This document shows positions 6,989 to 15,018 of a stretch of DNA of 20,028 nucleotides, piece by piece (position 1 is the stretch's first letter; the number at the start of each line of letters is the position of its first letter). The notes under the pieces were generated by a model. That model made no database searches. It worked only from the letters and a program-made list of their open reading frames with translations, and was not told the origin of the DNA. The DNA comes from Maccoyibacter sp900556645 (GTDB lineage: Bacteria; Bacillota; Clostridia; Lachnospirales; Lachnospiraceae): positions 1 to 20,028 of the forward strand of contig CATWDJ010000033.1 in the NCBI GenBank assembly GCA_958349535.1, given 5' to 3'. The position numbers and the translations under genes were made by a program.

Positions 6989-9277
6989 ATGAAACTATAT
7001 GACGGAGGCGTATATCTGGTAAACGGAACAGATTTGGTTCCGGAAGGTGCCAAAGCAGCGGCACAGATTAACGCAAAGACAGGTATTTCTATTACAAAAG
7101 AGGAAGCGGCAAAGAATACCATTGCCTACAATATCTTAAAAGAGCACAATACCTCTGACAGTATGGACAAGCTGAAAATTAAATTTGATAAACTGACATC
7201 CCATGATATTACCTTTGTGGGAATCATTCAGACAGCAAGAGCATCGGGATTAGAGAAATTTCCGATTCCTTATGTATTGACAAACTGCCACAATTCCCTG
7301 TGTGCGGTGGGAGGTACCATCAATGAGGATGACCACATGTTTGGACTGACCTGTGCGAAAAAGTATGGCGGCGTCTATGTACCGCCTCATCAGGCAGTTA
7401 TCCACCAGTATGCCAGAGAGATGTTAGCAGGCGGCGGTAAGATGATTCTGGGTTCCGATTCCCATACCAGATACGGAGCATTGGGAACCATGGCAATGGG
7501 AGAAGGCGGACCGGAGCTGGTAAAACAGTTATTGAGCCAGACCTATGATATCAATATGCCGGGAGTAGTGGGTGTCTATATGACCGGAGAACCGCAACAC
7601 GGCGTTGGACCGCAGGATATCGCCTTAGCCATTATCGGTGAAGTATTTGCCAACGGCTATGTAAAGAATAAAGTTATGGAGTTCGTGGGACCGGGTGTGT
7701 CCAACCTCAGTGCAGATTACAGAATCGGCGTGGACGTTATGACCACAGAGACCACCTGTCTGTCCTCTATTTGGAGAACCGATGATAAAATCAAAGAATT
7801 TTATGAGATTCACGGTAGAAAAGAAGAGTATAAAGAGCTGAATCCGGGAACCGTTGCTTACTATGACGGTATGATTGAGATTAATCTCAGCGAAATCAAG
7901 CCGATGATTGCAATGCCGTTCCATCCGAGCAATACTTATACCATTGAAGAGCTGAATGCAAATCTGATGGATATTTTGGAGGATTGCGAGAAGAGAGCGC
8001 TGGTAAGTCTTGACGGAGCCGTAGATTTCAAATTAAAGGATAAAGTAAGAAACGGAAAATTATATGTAGATCAGGGTATTATCGCAGGCTGTGCCGGCGG
8101 CGGATATGAAAACATCTGTGATGCGGCGGACATTTTACGTGGTGCCAGCATCGGACCGGATGAGTTTACTTTAAGCGTATATCCGGCAAGTACACCGGTT
8201 TACATGGAGTTAGTAAGAAATGGTGCGGTGGCAGATTTACTGGCTACCGGAGCCATTGTAAAAACCGCATTCTGCGGACCGTGCTTCGGAGCGGGAGATA
8301 CACCGAGCAACAACGGATTCTCCATCCGTCATTCCACCCGTAACTTCCCGAACCGTGAAGGTTCCAAGTTACAGAACGGACAGATTTCTTCCGTGGCACT
8401 TATGGATGCACGTTCCATTGCGGCAACAGCGGCAAACAAAGGTTATCTGACCTCAGCGGCAGATTTAGATACAACTTATACAAAACCCGCATACCACTTT
8501 GACCAGACCATTTATGCAAACCGTGTCTTTGACAGTAAAGGTGTTGCGGACCCGAATGTGGAGATCAAGTTTGGTCCAAATATCAAAGATTGGCCGAAGA
8601 TGAGTGCATTGCCAGAAAATATGGTATTAAAGGTTGTATCCGAGATTCACGATCCGGTAACTACCACCGATGAGCTGATTCCTTCCGGAGAGACATCTTC
8701 TTATCGTTCCAACCCATTGGGTCTGGCAGAGTTTACACTTTCCAGAAAAGACCCGGCGTATGTGGGTAAAGCCAAAGAAGTACAGAAGGCACAAAAAGCT
8801 ATCGAAGAAGGAAAATGTCCGTTGGATGCATTGGAGGAACTGAAACCGGTTATGGAGACTGTTCAGAAGACCTTCCCGGAGGCAGGTGAGGGAAATCTCG
8901 GTGTAGGAAGTACTATTTTTGCAGTAAAACCGGGAGATGGTTCGGCCAGAGAGCAGGCAGCGTCTTGTCAGAAAGTACTGGGAGGCTGGGCAAACATTGC
9001 AAACGAATATGCAACCAAACGATATCGCTCCAACCTGATTAACTGGGGTATGCTTCCATTCCTGATTGAGGAAGGTGAGCTGCCGTTTAAGAATGGAGAT
9101 TATCTGTTCCTTCCGAATATCCGCAAGATGGTGGAGGAAAAAGCCACCGAGCTTCCGGCATATGTCGTAAAAGAAGATGGTTTAAAGGAATTCATGTTGC
9201 AAATGGGTGAGCTTACAGATGATGAGAGAGAGATTATCTTAAAGGGCTGCCTGATTAATTATAACCGAGTAAATTAA
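6989..9277 (+). CDS. Aconitase-family hydratase, probable aconitate hydratase
   Basis: The 762-residue protein belongs to the aconitase superfamily of [4Fe-4S] hydro-lyases; the likely reaction is citrate to isocitrate via cis-aconitate. The active-site stretch GSDSHT is at 155-160. Three cluster cysteines are present: C368 (IAGCAGGG), C429 and C432 (FCGPCFG). The N-terminal three catalytic subdomains run to about residue 500 and the C-terminal swivel domain carries GDGSAREQA and RYRSNLINWGMLPF. The sequence differs from classic AcnA, with GCAGGG in place of the usual SCTNSS, and looks like the clostridial group often annotated only as 'hydratase'. Another substrate such as a homologous tricarboxylate is therefore possible. 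AAAGGAGG at 6974-6981 sets the start. The next gene follows after 12 bases. Confidence 0.88.
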   Translation: MKLYDGGVYLVNGTDLVPEGAKAAAQINAKTGISITKEEAAKNTIAYNILKEHNTSDSMDKLKIKFDKLTSHDITFVGIIQTARASGLEKFPIPYVLTNCHNSLCAVGGTINEDDHMFGLTCAKKYGGVYVPPHQAVIHQYAREMLAGGGKMILGSDSHTRYGALGTMAMGEGGPELVKQLLSQTYDINMPGVVGVYMTGEPQHGVGPQDIALAIIGEVFANGYVKNKVMEFVGPGVSNLSADYRIGVDVMTTETTCLSSIWRTDDKIKEFYEIHGRKEEYKELNPGTVAYYDGMIEINLSEIKPMIAMPFHPSNTYTIEELNANLMDILEDCEKRALVSLDGAVDFKLKDKVRNGKLYVDQGIIAGCAGGGYENICDAADILRGASIGPDEFTLSVYPASTPVYMELVRNGAVADLLATGAIVKTAFCGPCFGAGDTPSNNGFSIRHSTRNFPNREGSKLQNGQISSVALMDARSIAATAANKGYLTSAADLDTTYTKPAYHFDQTIYANRVFDSKGVADPNVEIKFGPNIKDWPKMSALPENMVLKVVSEIHDPVTTTDELIPSGETSSYRSNPLGLAEFTLSRKDPAYVGKAKEVQKAQKAIEEGKCPLDALEELKPVMETVQKTFPEAGEGNLGVGSTIFAVKPGDGSAREQAASCQKVLGGWANIANEYATKRYRSNLINWGMLPFLIEEGELPFKNGDYLFLPNIRKMVEEKATELPAYVVKEDGLKEFMLQMGELTDDEREIILKGCLINYNRVN

Positions 9278-9289
9278 GAGGCGATTTTC

Positions 9290-10582
9290 ATGCAAGAGAA
9301 AAAACAATCACATTGGAACATTCGGCCTTATCTGGCGATAGCACTGACGGCGGTACTGGTCATCTGCCTGTGTATCGTATTCTTCTTCCTGATATACCGC
9401 TACAATGGATTTGCGGCGGGCTGGAAAAAGCTGACGGCAATTTTGCAGCCGATTATTATCGGTATTGTCATTGCCTATCTTATCAATCCTATCATGGTGT
9501 TTTTTGAAAAACACCTGATGCGGTGGATAGAGCCGAAGATGAAGAAAAAAGCAAAGGCAAAAAAATTGTGCAGAGGCATTGCTACTTTAGGGGCATTGGC
9601 AGTATTTATTTTGATTATTGTGGTGCTGCTTGTGATGTTGGTACCGCAGTTGGTGGAGAGTATTCAGGGAGTGGCGACCACTCTTCCCAGCGAAGTGCAG
9701 CATTTGATAGACAAGACCAACAAGTATTTGAGCAGTGATTCAGAGGCGGCAAACTTTGTAGAGGATACTTTGATTTATGCAACCAATTATATCAAAGACT
9801 GGGCAATGAACGATTTGCTTCCAAAGAGCAACACTTATCTGACTTCCATTACCACAGGATTGATAAATGTGTTCAAGGTATTGCTGAATATCATTGTGGG
9901 ATTGATTGTATCTGTATATCTTTTGTTCAGCAAGGAGACTTTTATCGGTCAGTTTAAAAAGCTGACCTATGCACTTTTTAAACCGAAAAAAGCCAATATT
10001 GTCATTCAGACAGCCAGAAAGAGCAACGAAATATTCGGAGGTTTCATCAGCGGAAAAATTCTGGATTCCATGATTATCGGAATTATCTGCTATATTGTGC
10101 TTTTGATTATGAAGATGCCATATCCGGTACTGGTCAGTGTGATTGTAGGTGTGACGAATATCATTCCGTTTTTCGGACCGTTTATCGGAGCTGTTCCAAG
10201 CTTTATCATTATTGTGCTGGCAAATCCGATTCAGGGACTGTACTTTCTTATTTTTGTGGTTATTCTGCAACAGGTGGACGGAAACATTATCGGACCGAAC
10301 ATTTTGGGAGATTCCACAGGATTGTCACCGTTTTGGGTTATCTTTGCCATTATGGTGGGGGGCGGATTATTCGGCTTTGCTGGAATGCTGCTGGGAGTGC
10401 CGACCTTTGCAGTTATCTACTATATCATGCAGGAGATTTTGAGATATTTTCTGCGGAAAAGAGATTTGCCTCAGGACAGCAGCCAGTACATTGAACTGGA
10501 AAAGATAAATGTGGCAACAAACCAGCCGCAGTATTTTCAAAAAGAAAAAGAAACGAACGAAAAAGACGAAGAAAAAGCTTAA
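9290..10582 (+). CDS. AI-2E/PerM-family membrane protein
   Basis: This 430-residue integral membrane protein has the pattern of the AI-2E family transporter group (YhhQ-unrelated; PerM/YtvI/YdbO-like). Spans lie near residues 14-37, 48-70 and 93-120. A soluble stretch from about 120 to 185 follows, then four or five further spans, including the conserved NIIPFFGPFIGAVP and the VDGNIIGPNILGDSTGLSPF re-entrant motif typical of the family. Members have been described as autoinducer-2 exporters or ion antiporters, but most, including this one, have no assigned substrate. The C-terminal 35 residues are hydrophilic and rich in Lys and Glu. AAGAGG overlaps the stop of the upstream hydratase gene and the gap is 12 bases, so the two form an operon, without an obvious functional link. 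Confidence 0.9.
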   Translation: MQEKKQSHWNIRPYLAIALTAVLVICLCIVFFFLIYRYNGFAAGWKKLTAILQPIIIGIVIAYLINPIMVFFEKHLMRWIEPKMKKKAKAKKLCRGIATLGALAVFILIIVVLLVMLVPQLVESIQGVATTLPSEVQHLIDKTNKYLSSDSEAANFVEDTLIYATNYIKDWAMNDLLPKSNTYLTSITTGLINVFKVLLNIIVGLIVSVYLLFSKETFIGQFKKLTYALFKPKKANIVIQTARKSNEIFGGFISGKILDSMIIGIICYIVLLIMKMPYPVLVSVIVGVTNIIPFFGPFIGAVPSFIIIVLANPIQGLYFLIFVVILQQVDGNIIGPNILGDSTGLSPFWVIFAIMVGGGLFGFAGMLLGVPTFAVIYYIMQEILRYFLRKRDLPQDSSQYIELEKINVATNQPQYFQKEKETNEKDEEKA

Positions 10583-10583
10583 A

Positions 10584-10623
10584 AAAAGCCGTATTCGACA
10601 GGATTTGTCGGATACGGCTTTTA
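10584..10623 (+). terminator. Intrinsic terminator after the AI-2E gene
   Basis: A 17-bp stem pairs AAAAGCCGTATTCGACA (10584-10600) with TGTCGGATACGGCTTTT (10606-10622), with one T-G wobble and a GGATT loop. The A-rich 5' flank and T-rich 3' flank mean it could act in both directions. Confidence 0.92.
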
Positions 10624-10634
10624 TACAATAATTT

Positions 10635-10664
10635 TTGACACATGAGGGTATCCTATGGTACACT
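10635..10664 (+). promoter_or_regulatory. Sigma-A promoter for the TPR/AAA+ and glgB operon
   Basis: A perfect -35, TTGACA (10635-10640), is followed after 18 bases by TACACT (10659-10664), just downstream of a terminator. The start site would be near 10671, giving a leader of about 43 bases. Confidence 0.8.
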
Positions 10665-10713
10665 AAAATGAATAATAAGTAGCGAAAAAAAGCACATTTA
10701 GAGGTGACATAAG

Positions 10714-12996
10714 TTGGATAAATATGAATATAAACTGAAACTGGATCAGATGAAAAGTGCTTTGGCGGAAGGCAGTATCCATATGGCACAGGAGCTTGCG
10801 GATGCAATCAACTGGAAGAAAGTCCGTAACGTAAATTCTCTCATGAAAGCGGGCGAGGTATATGAAACTGCGGGAAGATATGAAGATGCAAAAGAACTTT
10901 ACTTGATGGCATATGACCGTTCTCCTATCGGAAGAATGATTATCTACCGTTTGGCGGAGTTGGCAATAAAAGCGGGGAATTTTGAGGAAGCGTTGGAGTA
11001 TTATGATGAATTCATAGACATTTCACCGAATGATAACTTGAAGTTTGTGTTAAAATATAGAATATACAAAGAAAAAGGAGCCTCTCTTCAGGAACTGATA
11101 CAGATTTTAGAGGATCTCAAAGAACAGGAGTATATTGAGGAGTGGGCATATGAGCTGGCATATCTCTATCATCAGGCAGGTATGAGTGAAAAATGTATCG
11201 AAGCCTGTGACGAACTGATTCTATGGTTCGGAGATGGAGCATATGTTGAAAAAGCATTAGAATTAAAGATGCTCTATCAGCCATTGACCAAACAGCAGGA
11301 AGAAAAATACAGGCAGTTCCGCCAGAAACGTGACGGAATTGTTGAGGTGCGTCCGAATGATATGCTGCAATCGGGAGAGATTGTTTCCGAAGTGGTAAAG
11401 ATACCACAGGTTACCATGAATACAAGCCGTTTTAATACTGTGAATTTGCAGGCAGAGCTGGCAAAGAATATGAAGCAGATTATGGATGCCACCGAAAAAG
11501 AAGAGGTTAACGATTCTATGGATGCCATCAAGAAGATGGTGGAGGAAATTCCGTACCTCCAGATTCCTCACGAGGATGAAGCAGAAAAAGAAGAAAAATA
11601 CGGTCATATTGAGACAGATGAAGAGATTGACGGTTCCCTGAAGATTAATTTTAAAGAGCTGTTAGCAGAAGATTCAGACGGACAGATTAGTCTTTATGTA
11701 CCAAAGGACCCCATGGTGGAAAGCCAGATTACGGGTCAGATGAGCATTGAAGATGTATTAGAAGAATGGGAAAAAACAAAGCGGGCGGCAGAGACAGCAT
11801 TGCAGGAAGCAGAGGAACGGAAACTGAAATCAGCCAAGGCGAGAGCCCTGCAGGAAGCAGAGGATATTATGGAACGTCTGGCAGATGTGATTCCACAGCT
11901 CAATGCCGGCATGACGCCAAAGGATTTGTTGGAACAGGAGTATTTGCAGGATATGCCGGGAAAAGACGAAAAGGCGGCAAAGCTGTTTGAGGATGTAAAT
12001 CACATTCTTGCACAGGAAATTGAGAAAATTTCTCAGGAAAACAACAGCATTGATCAGATGATACAGGAGAATAAAGGTGAAGAGTTACCGAAGATAGAAA
12101 TGCCGGAGATGGAGATGCCGGAGATGGAGATGCCGGAGATAGACGTACCGGAGGAAGAACCTGCGGAAAAAGAACCGGAGATACCGGAAATAGAATTGCC
12201 GGAAGAATTCTTAGATGACGAAGAGGTAATTACTGCTCTGACAGAAGAGCAGAAGGAAATCTTTTCTTATTTCGTTCCGATTCAGGGAATGGAGAAACAG
12301 CTTTGCCAGATTCTCACCGGAGTGAAGAAGCGGGCAGGAAAGAGTACCACCTCAGCCAGCGGCAACATTATTATTCAAGGCGGACAGGGAAGCGGTAAAA
12401 CCGTACTTGCCACCAATTTGATTAAGGTTATTCAGCAGGAGACAGAGCTTATTCACGGAAAAGTAGGAAAGATAGAGGCTTCTGCCTTGAACCAGAAGGA
12501 GATACCGGAGCTGTTAAAGAAGGTCCGGGGCGGTTGTCTGATTATTGAAAAAGCAGGAGAGATTAACCGTGAGACCGCCATCAAGATGGCATTGCAGATG
12601 GAGCAGGATACAGCAGGAATGCTGGTAATTCTGGAGGATACGAAGGATGGTATCAAACATGCATTGGGACGGGATGAGAGCTTTGCCAAACGGTTTACCG
12701 AAAAGATTACCATACCGATTTTCTCCATTGATGAATTGGTGGAATTTGCGAAATCCTATGCCGGTGAATTGGATTATGAGATTGACGAAATGGGTATATT
12801 GGCACTTTATAACCGAATCAGCAATATCGAGAAGTTGGATGAAGCCACAACCCTGTTTGAGGTAAAAGATATTGTGGATGAAGCGATTGTAAATGCACAG
12901 AAGGGTGGATTTAAAAAGGCATTTAGTGCTTTTACAACAAAACGCCACGGTCAGAGTGACAGCAAGATTTTGCGGGAAAAAGATTTTGAAGAGTAA
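10714..12996 (+). CDS. TPR protein with C-terminal AAA+-like (CfxQ/SpoVK-type) ATPase domain, degenerate Walker B
   Basis: This is a 760-residue cytoplasmic protein. Residues about 35-185 form tetratricopeptide-like helical repeats (for example AGEVYETAGRYEDAKELYLMA and AGNFEEALEYYDEFIDISPN). A long acidic, coiled-coil-prone middle (about 200-500) includes a Pro-Glu-Met repeat tract at 458-482. The C-terminal domain (about 510-720) has Walker A GGQGSGKT (G556-T563). The expected Walker B (CfxQ-like FIDEA) reads LIIEKA (609-614), so the Asp-Glu pair is Glu-Lys. SFAKRFTEKITIPIFSIDELVEFA resembles the sensor/arginine-finger segment of CfxQ-type AAA+ proteins. The start is TTG with GAGGTG at 10701-10706; no in-frame ATG fits as well. 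glgB follows after 17 bases. I do not recognise a specific function; a regulated scaffold that binds ATP without normal hydrolysis is one inference. Confidence 0.85.
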   Translation: MDKYEYKLKLDQMKSALAEGSIHMAQELADAINWKKVRNVNSLMKAGEVYETAGRYEDAKELYLMAYDRSPIGRMIIYRLAELAIKAGNFEEALEYYDEFIDISPNDNLKFVLKYRIYKEKGASLQELIQILEDLKEQEYIEEWAYELAYLYHQAGMSEKCIEACDELILWFGDGAYVEKALELKMLYQPLTKQQEEKYRQFRQKRDGIVEVRPNDMLQSGEIVSEVVKIPQVTMNTSRFNTVNLQAELAKNMKQIMDATEKEEVNDSMDAIKKMVEEIPYLQIPHEDEAEKEEKYGHIETDEEIDGSLKINFKELLAEDSDGQISLYVPKDPMVESQITGQMSIEDVLEEWEKTKRAAETALQEAEERKLKSAKARALQEAEDIMERLADVIPQLNAGMTPKDLLEQEYLQDMPGKDEKAAKLFEDVNHILAQEIEKISQENNSIDQMIQENKGEELPKIEMPEMEMPEMEMPEIDVPEEEPAEKEPEIPEIELPEEFLDDEEVITALTEEQKEIFSYFVPIQGMEKQLCQILTGVKKRAGKSTTSASGNIIIQGGQGSGKTVLATNLIKVIQQETELIHGKVGKIEASALNQKEIPELLKKVRGGCLIIEKAGEINRETAIKMALQMEQDTAGMLVILEDTKDGIKHALGRDESFAKRFTEKITIPIFSIDELVEFAKSYAGELDYEIDEMGILALYNRISNIEKLDEATTLFEVKDIVDEAIVNAQKGGFKKAFSAFTTKRHGQSDSKILREKDFEE
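12085..12159 (+). repeat. Five tandem 15-base units encoding a Pro-Glu-Met tract
   Basis: Inside the TPR/AAA+ gene, 15-base units start at 12085, 12100, 12115, 12130 and 12145. They encode LPKIE, MPEME, MPEME, MPEID and VPEEE. The units at 12100 and 12115 are identical (ATGCCGGAGATGGAG). The repeat is in frame and makes a stiff acidic linker before the ATPase domain. Exact copies like these commonly change in number by slippage. Confidence 0.9.
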
Positions 12997-13013
12997 GGAA
13001 AGAGGGAAACGCT

Positions 13014-14915
13014 ATGGGGAATTTTTCAGAATTAGATGCATACCTATTCGGACAGGGAACACATTATGATATTTACAAAAAGTTAGGGGCACATCCTGCC
13101 AAGGCAGGCGGCAAAACAGGAGTGAACTTTGCAGTCTGGGCACCTCATGCAAAGCGTGTTTTTGTAATCGGGGAATTTAACGATTGGAATGAAACCCGCG
13201 ATGAGATGAAGCGGATAGAGCCGGAAGGCATCGGTGTTTTTGAGACATTCCTGCCGGAGGCAAAGGTGGGAATGCTCTACAAATATCTGATAGAGACAGA
13301 AGAAGGGGAATTTCTCTACAAAGCAGACCCTTATGCCAACGAAGCAGAGTTGCGTCCGGGAACCGCATCCAGAATTACAGATATTACAAAGTTCAAATGG
13401 ACAGATACCAAATGGATGAAGGAACGGAACGCCTGTGAAAATCCTTACAACAAACCCATGGCAATTTATGAAGTGCATCCCGGTTCATGGATGCGTCATC
13501 CGGGCAGAGAGGATGAGGGCTTTTATAGCTATCGGGATTTAGCAAAGGCGTTGACAGAGTATGTAAAGGATATGGGATATACCCATGTGGAGCTGATGGG
13601 AATATCCGAATATCCCTATGACGGTTCTTGGGGATATCAGGTAACGGGATATTATGCACCGACTTCCCGCTATGGAACACCTGAGGATTTTGCGTATTTA
13701 GTGAATTATCTGCACAAAAATGGAATCGGAGTGATTTTGGACTGGGTTCCGGCACATTTTCCGAGGGATGCCCATGGACTGGCTGATTTTGACGGAACTC
13801 CGACCTATGAATACGGGGATCCGCGGATGGGAGAACACCCTGACTGGGGAACCAAGATCTTTGACTATGGAAAAAATGAAGTCAAGAACTTTCTGATTGG
13901 AAGTGCATTGCTGTGGATAGAGCATTATCATATTGACGGACTCCGTGTGGATGCGGTGGCATCTATGCTGTATCTGGACTACGGCAAGAAGGATGGAGAA
14001 TGGATTGCCAACAAATACGGAGAGAACAAGAATCTGGAAGCCATTGAATTTTTCCGCCATATCAATTCCCTGATTTTAGGCAGAAATCCGGGAACTGTAA
14101 TGATTGCCGAAGAGTCTACGGCGTGGCCGATGGTAACCGGAGATGTGAAAAACGGAGGCTTAAACTTTACATATAAGTGGAATATGGGCTGGATGCATGA
14201 CTTTTTGGACTACATGAAGCTGGACCCGTATTTTAGAAAAGATAACCACTATAAAATGACCTTTGCCATGAGCTACAACAGCAGTGAGCATTATATACTG
14301 GTGTTATCCCATGATGAGGTAGTACATCTGAAATGTTCCATGATTAATAAAATGCCGGGACTTGAAGATGATAAATTTGCAAATCTGCGAGTTGCCTATG
14401 CATTTATGATGGGACATCCGGGTAAGAAGCTTCTGTTTATGGGACAGGATATTGCACAGCTTCGGGAGTGGAGCGAAGAGCGGGAGCTGGACTGGTATCT
14501 GTTGGAAGACCCGAGACACAAAGGAATCCAGAACTTTTTCCGGGAGTTGTTACATATCTATCGGAAGCATCCGTGTATGTACGAGATGGACGACAGTTGG
14601 GACGGATTTGAGTGGATTAATGCAGATGATACGGAAAAGAGTATTTTCAGTTTCCTGCGAAAGGGTTCCGAAGGTGAAAAACGCCTGTTGTTCGTATTTA
14701 ATTTTACTCCGGTGGAGAGAAGCGATTACCGTGTAGGAGTGCCGGAGAAAAAAAGCTATAAACTGATTCTGGACAGTGAAGAAGAGCGGTTTGGCGGAAG
14801 CGGAAATACGGCGAAAAAGAAAACCTATCAGGCAAAGAAAATGCCGTGGGATAACAGAGAGTATTCCATTGGTTATCCGTTAGCACCGTATGGAGTAGCA
14901 GTATTTGAATATTAA
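13014..14915 (+). CDS. glgB: 1,4-alpha-glucan (glycogen) branching enzyme GlgB
   Basis: GlgB cuts alpha-1,4 glucan chains and re-attaches them by alpha-1,6 bonds in glycogen synthesis. The 633-residue protein has a CBM48 domain near residues 20-120 (VNFAVWAPHAKRVFVIGEFNDWN), then the GH13 barrel and a C-terminal beta domain. Catalytic residues are D313 (LRVDAVASMLYLDY), E366 (MIAEEST) and D434 (LSHDEVVH). Their spacing equals that of E. coli D405, E458 and D526 as I recall them. The offset of 92 shows that the extra N-terminal N1 module of the E. coli enzyme is absent, as in many Firmicutes. It shares an operon with the TPR/AAA+ gene. No other glg gene is in the window, so glycogen synthase and the pyrophosphorylase must be elsewhere. 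Confidence 0.97.
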   Translation: MGNFSELDAYLFGQGTHYDIYKKLGAHPAKAGGKTGVNFAVWAPHAKRVFVIGEFNDWNETRDEMKRIEPEGIGVFETFLPEAKVGMLYKYLIETEEGEFLYKADPYANEAELRPGTASRITDITKFKWTDTKWMKERNACENPYNKPMAIYEVHPGSWMRHPGREDEGFYSYRDLAKALTEYVKDMGYTHVELMGISEYPYDGSWGYQVTGYYAPTSRYGTPEDFAYLVNYLHKNGIGVILDWVPAHFPRDAHGLADFDGTPTYEYGDPRMGEHPDWGTKIFDYGKNEVKNFLIGSALLWIEHYHIDGLRVDAVASMLYLDYGKKDGEWIANKYGENKNLEAIEFFRHINSLILGRNPGTVMIAEESTAWPMVTGDVKNGGLNFTYKWNMGWMHDFLDYMKLDPYFRKDNHYKMTFAMSYNSSEHYILVLSHDEVVHLKCSMINKMPGLEDDKFANLRVAYAFMMGHPGKKLLFMGQDIAQLREWSEERELDWYLLEDPRHKGIQNFFRELLHIYRKHPCMYEMDDSWDGFEWINADDTEKSIFSFLRKGSEGEKRLLFVFNFTPVERSDYRVGVPEKKSYKLILDSEEERFGGSGNTAKKKTYQAKKMPWDNREYSIGYPLAPYGVAVFEY

Positions 14916-14925
14916 AAGAAGAGAC

Positions 14926-14973
14926 AGCGGACGGCTGTGAGTGGAAAACTTACAGTTGTCCGCTTTATTTTTT
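14926..14973 (+). terminator. Intrinsic terminator after glgB
   Basis: A 17-bp stem pairs AGCGGACGGCTGTGAGT (14926-14942) with ACTTACAGTTGTCCGCT (14948-14964), with a few G-T wobbles and a GGAAA loop. TTATTTTTT follows. The next promoter-like element begins 12 bases later. Confidence 0.92.
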
Positions 14974-14984
14974 GTGCCTTCTAA

Positions 14985-15001
14985 CCGAAATATATAGCAG
15001 A
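14985..15001 (+). promoter_or_regulatory. Sigma-28-like -10 element before the FliK-like gene
   Basis: CCGAAATATATAGCAGA matches the element before fliC (17917-17933) at 16 of 17 bases. CCGA-A/T-AT resembles the CCGATAT -10 box of SigD/FliA. A TAAA-type -35 is not evident; that position falls in the T-rich end of the glgB terminator. If used, the leader would be only about 20 bases, just enough for AAGGAGG at 15005-15011. Confidence 0.55.
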
Positions 15002-15018
15002 GTGAAGGAGGTTATCCT

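Noticed and set aside
9740..10270. Minus-strand open frame of 176 codons in the AI-2E gene
   Set aside because: It mirrors the hydrophobic codons of a clear membrane protein; the translation is Asn/His-rich and has no family pattern.
12085..12159. CRISPR-like or intergenic tandem repeat
   Set aside because: The units are 15 bases without spacers, in frame inside a coding region, and encode a regular peptide.
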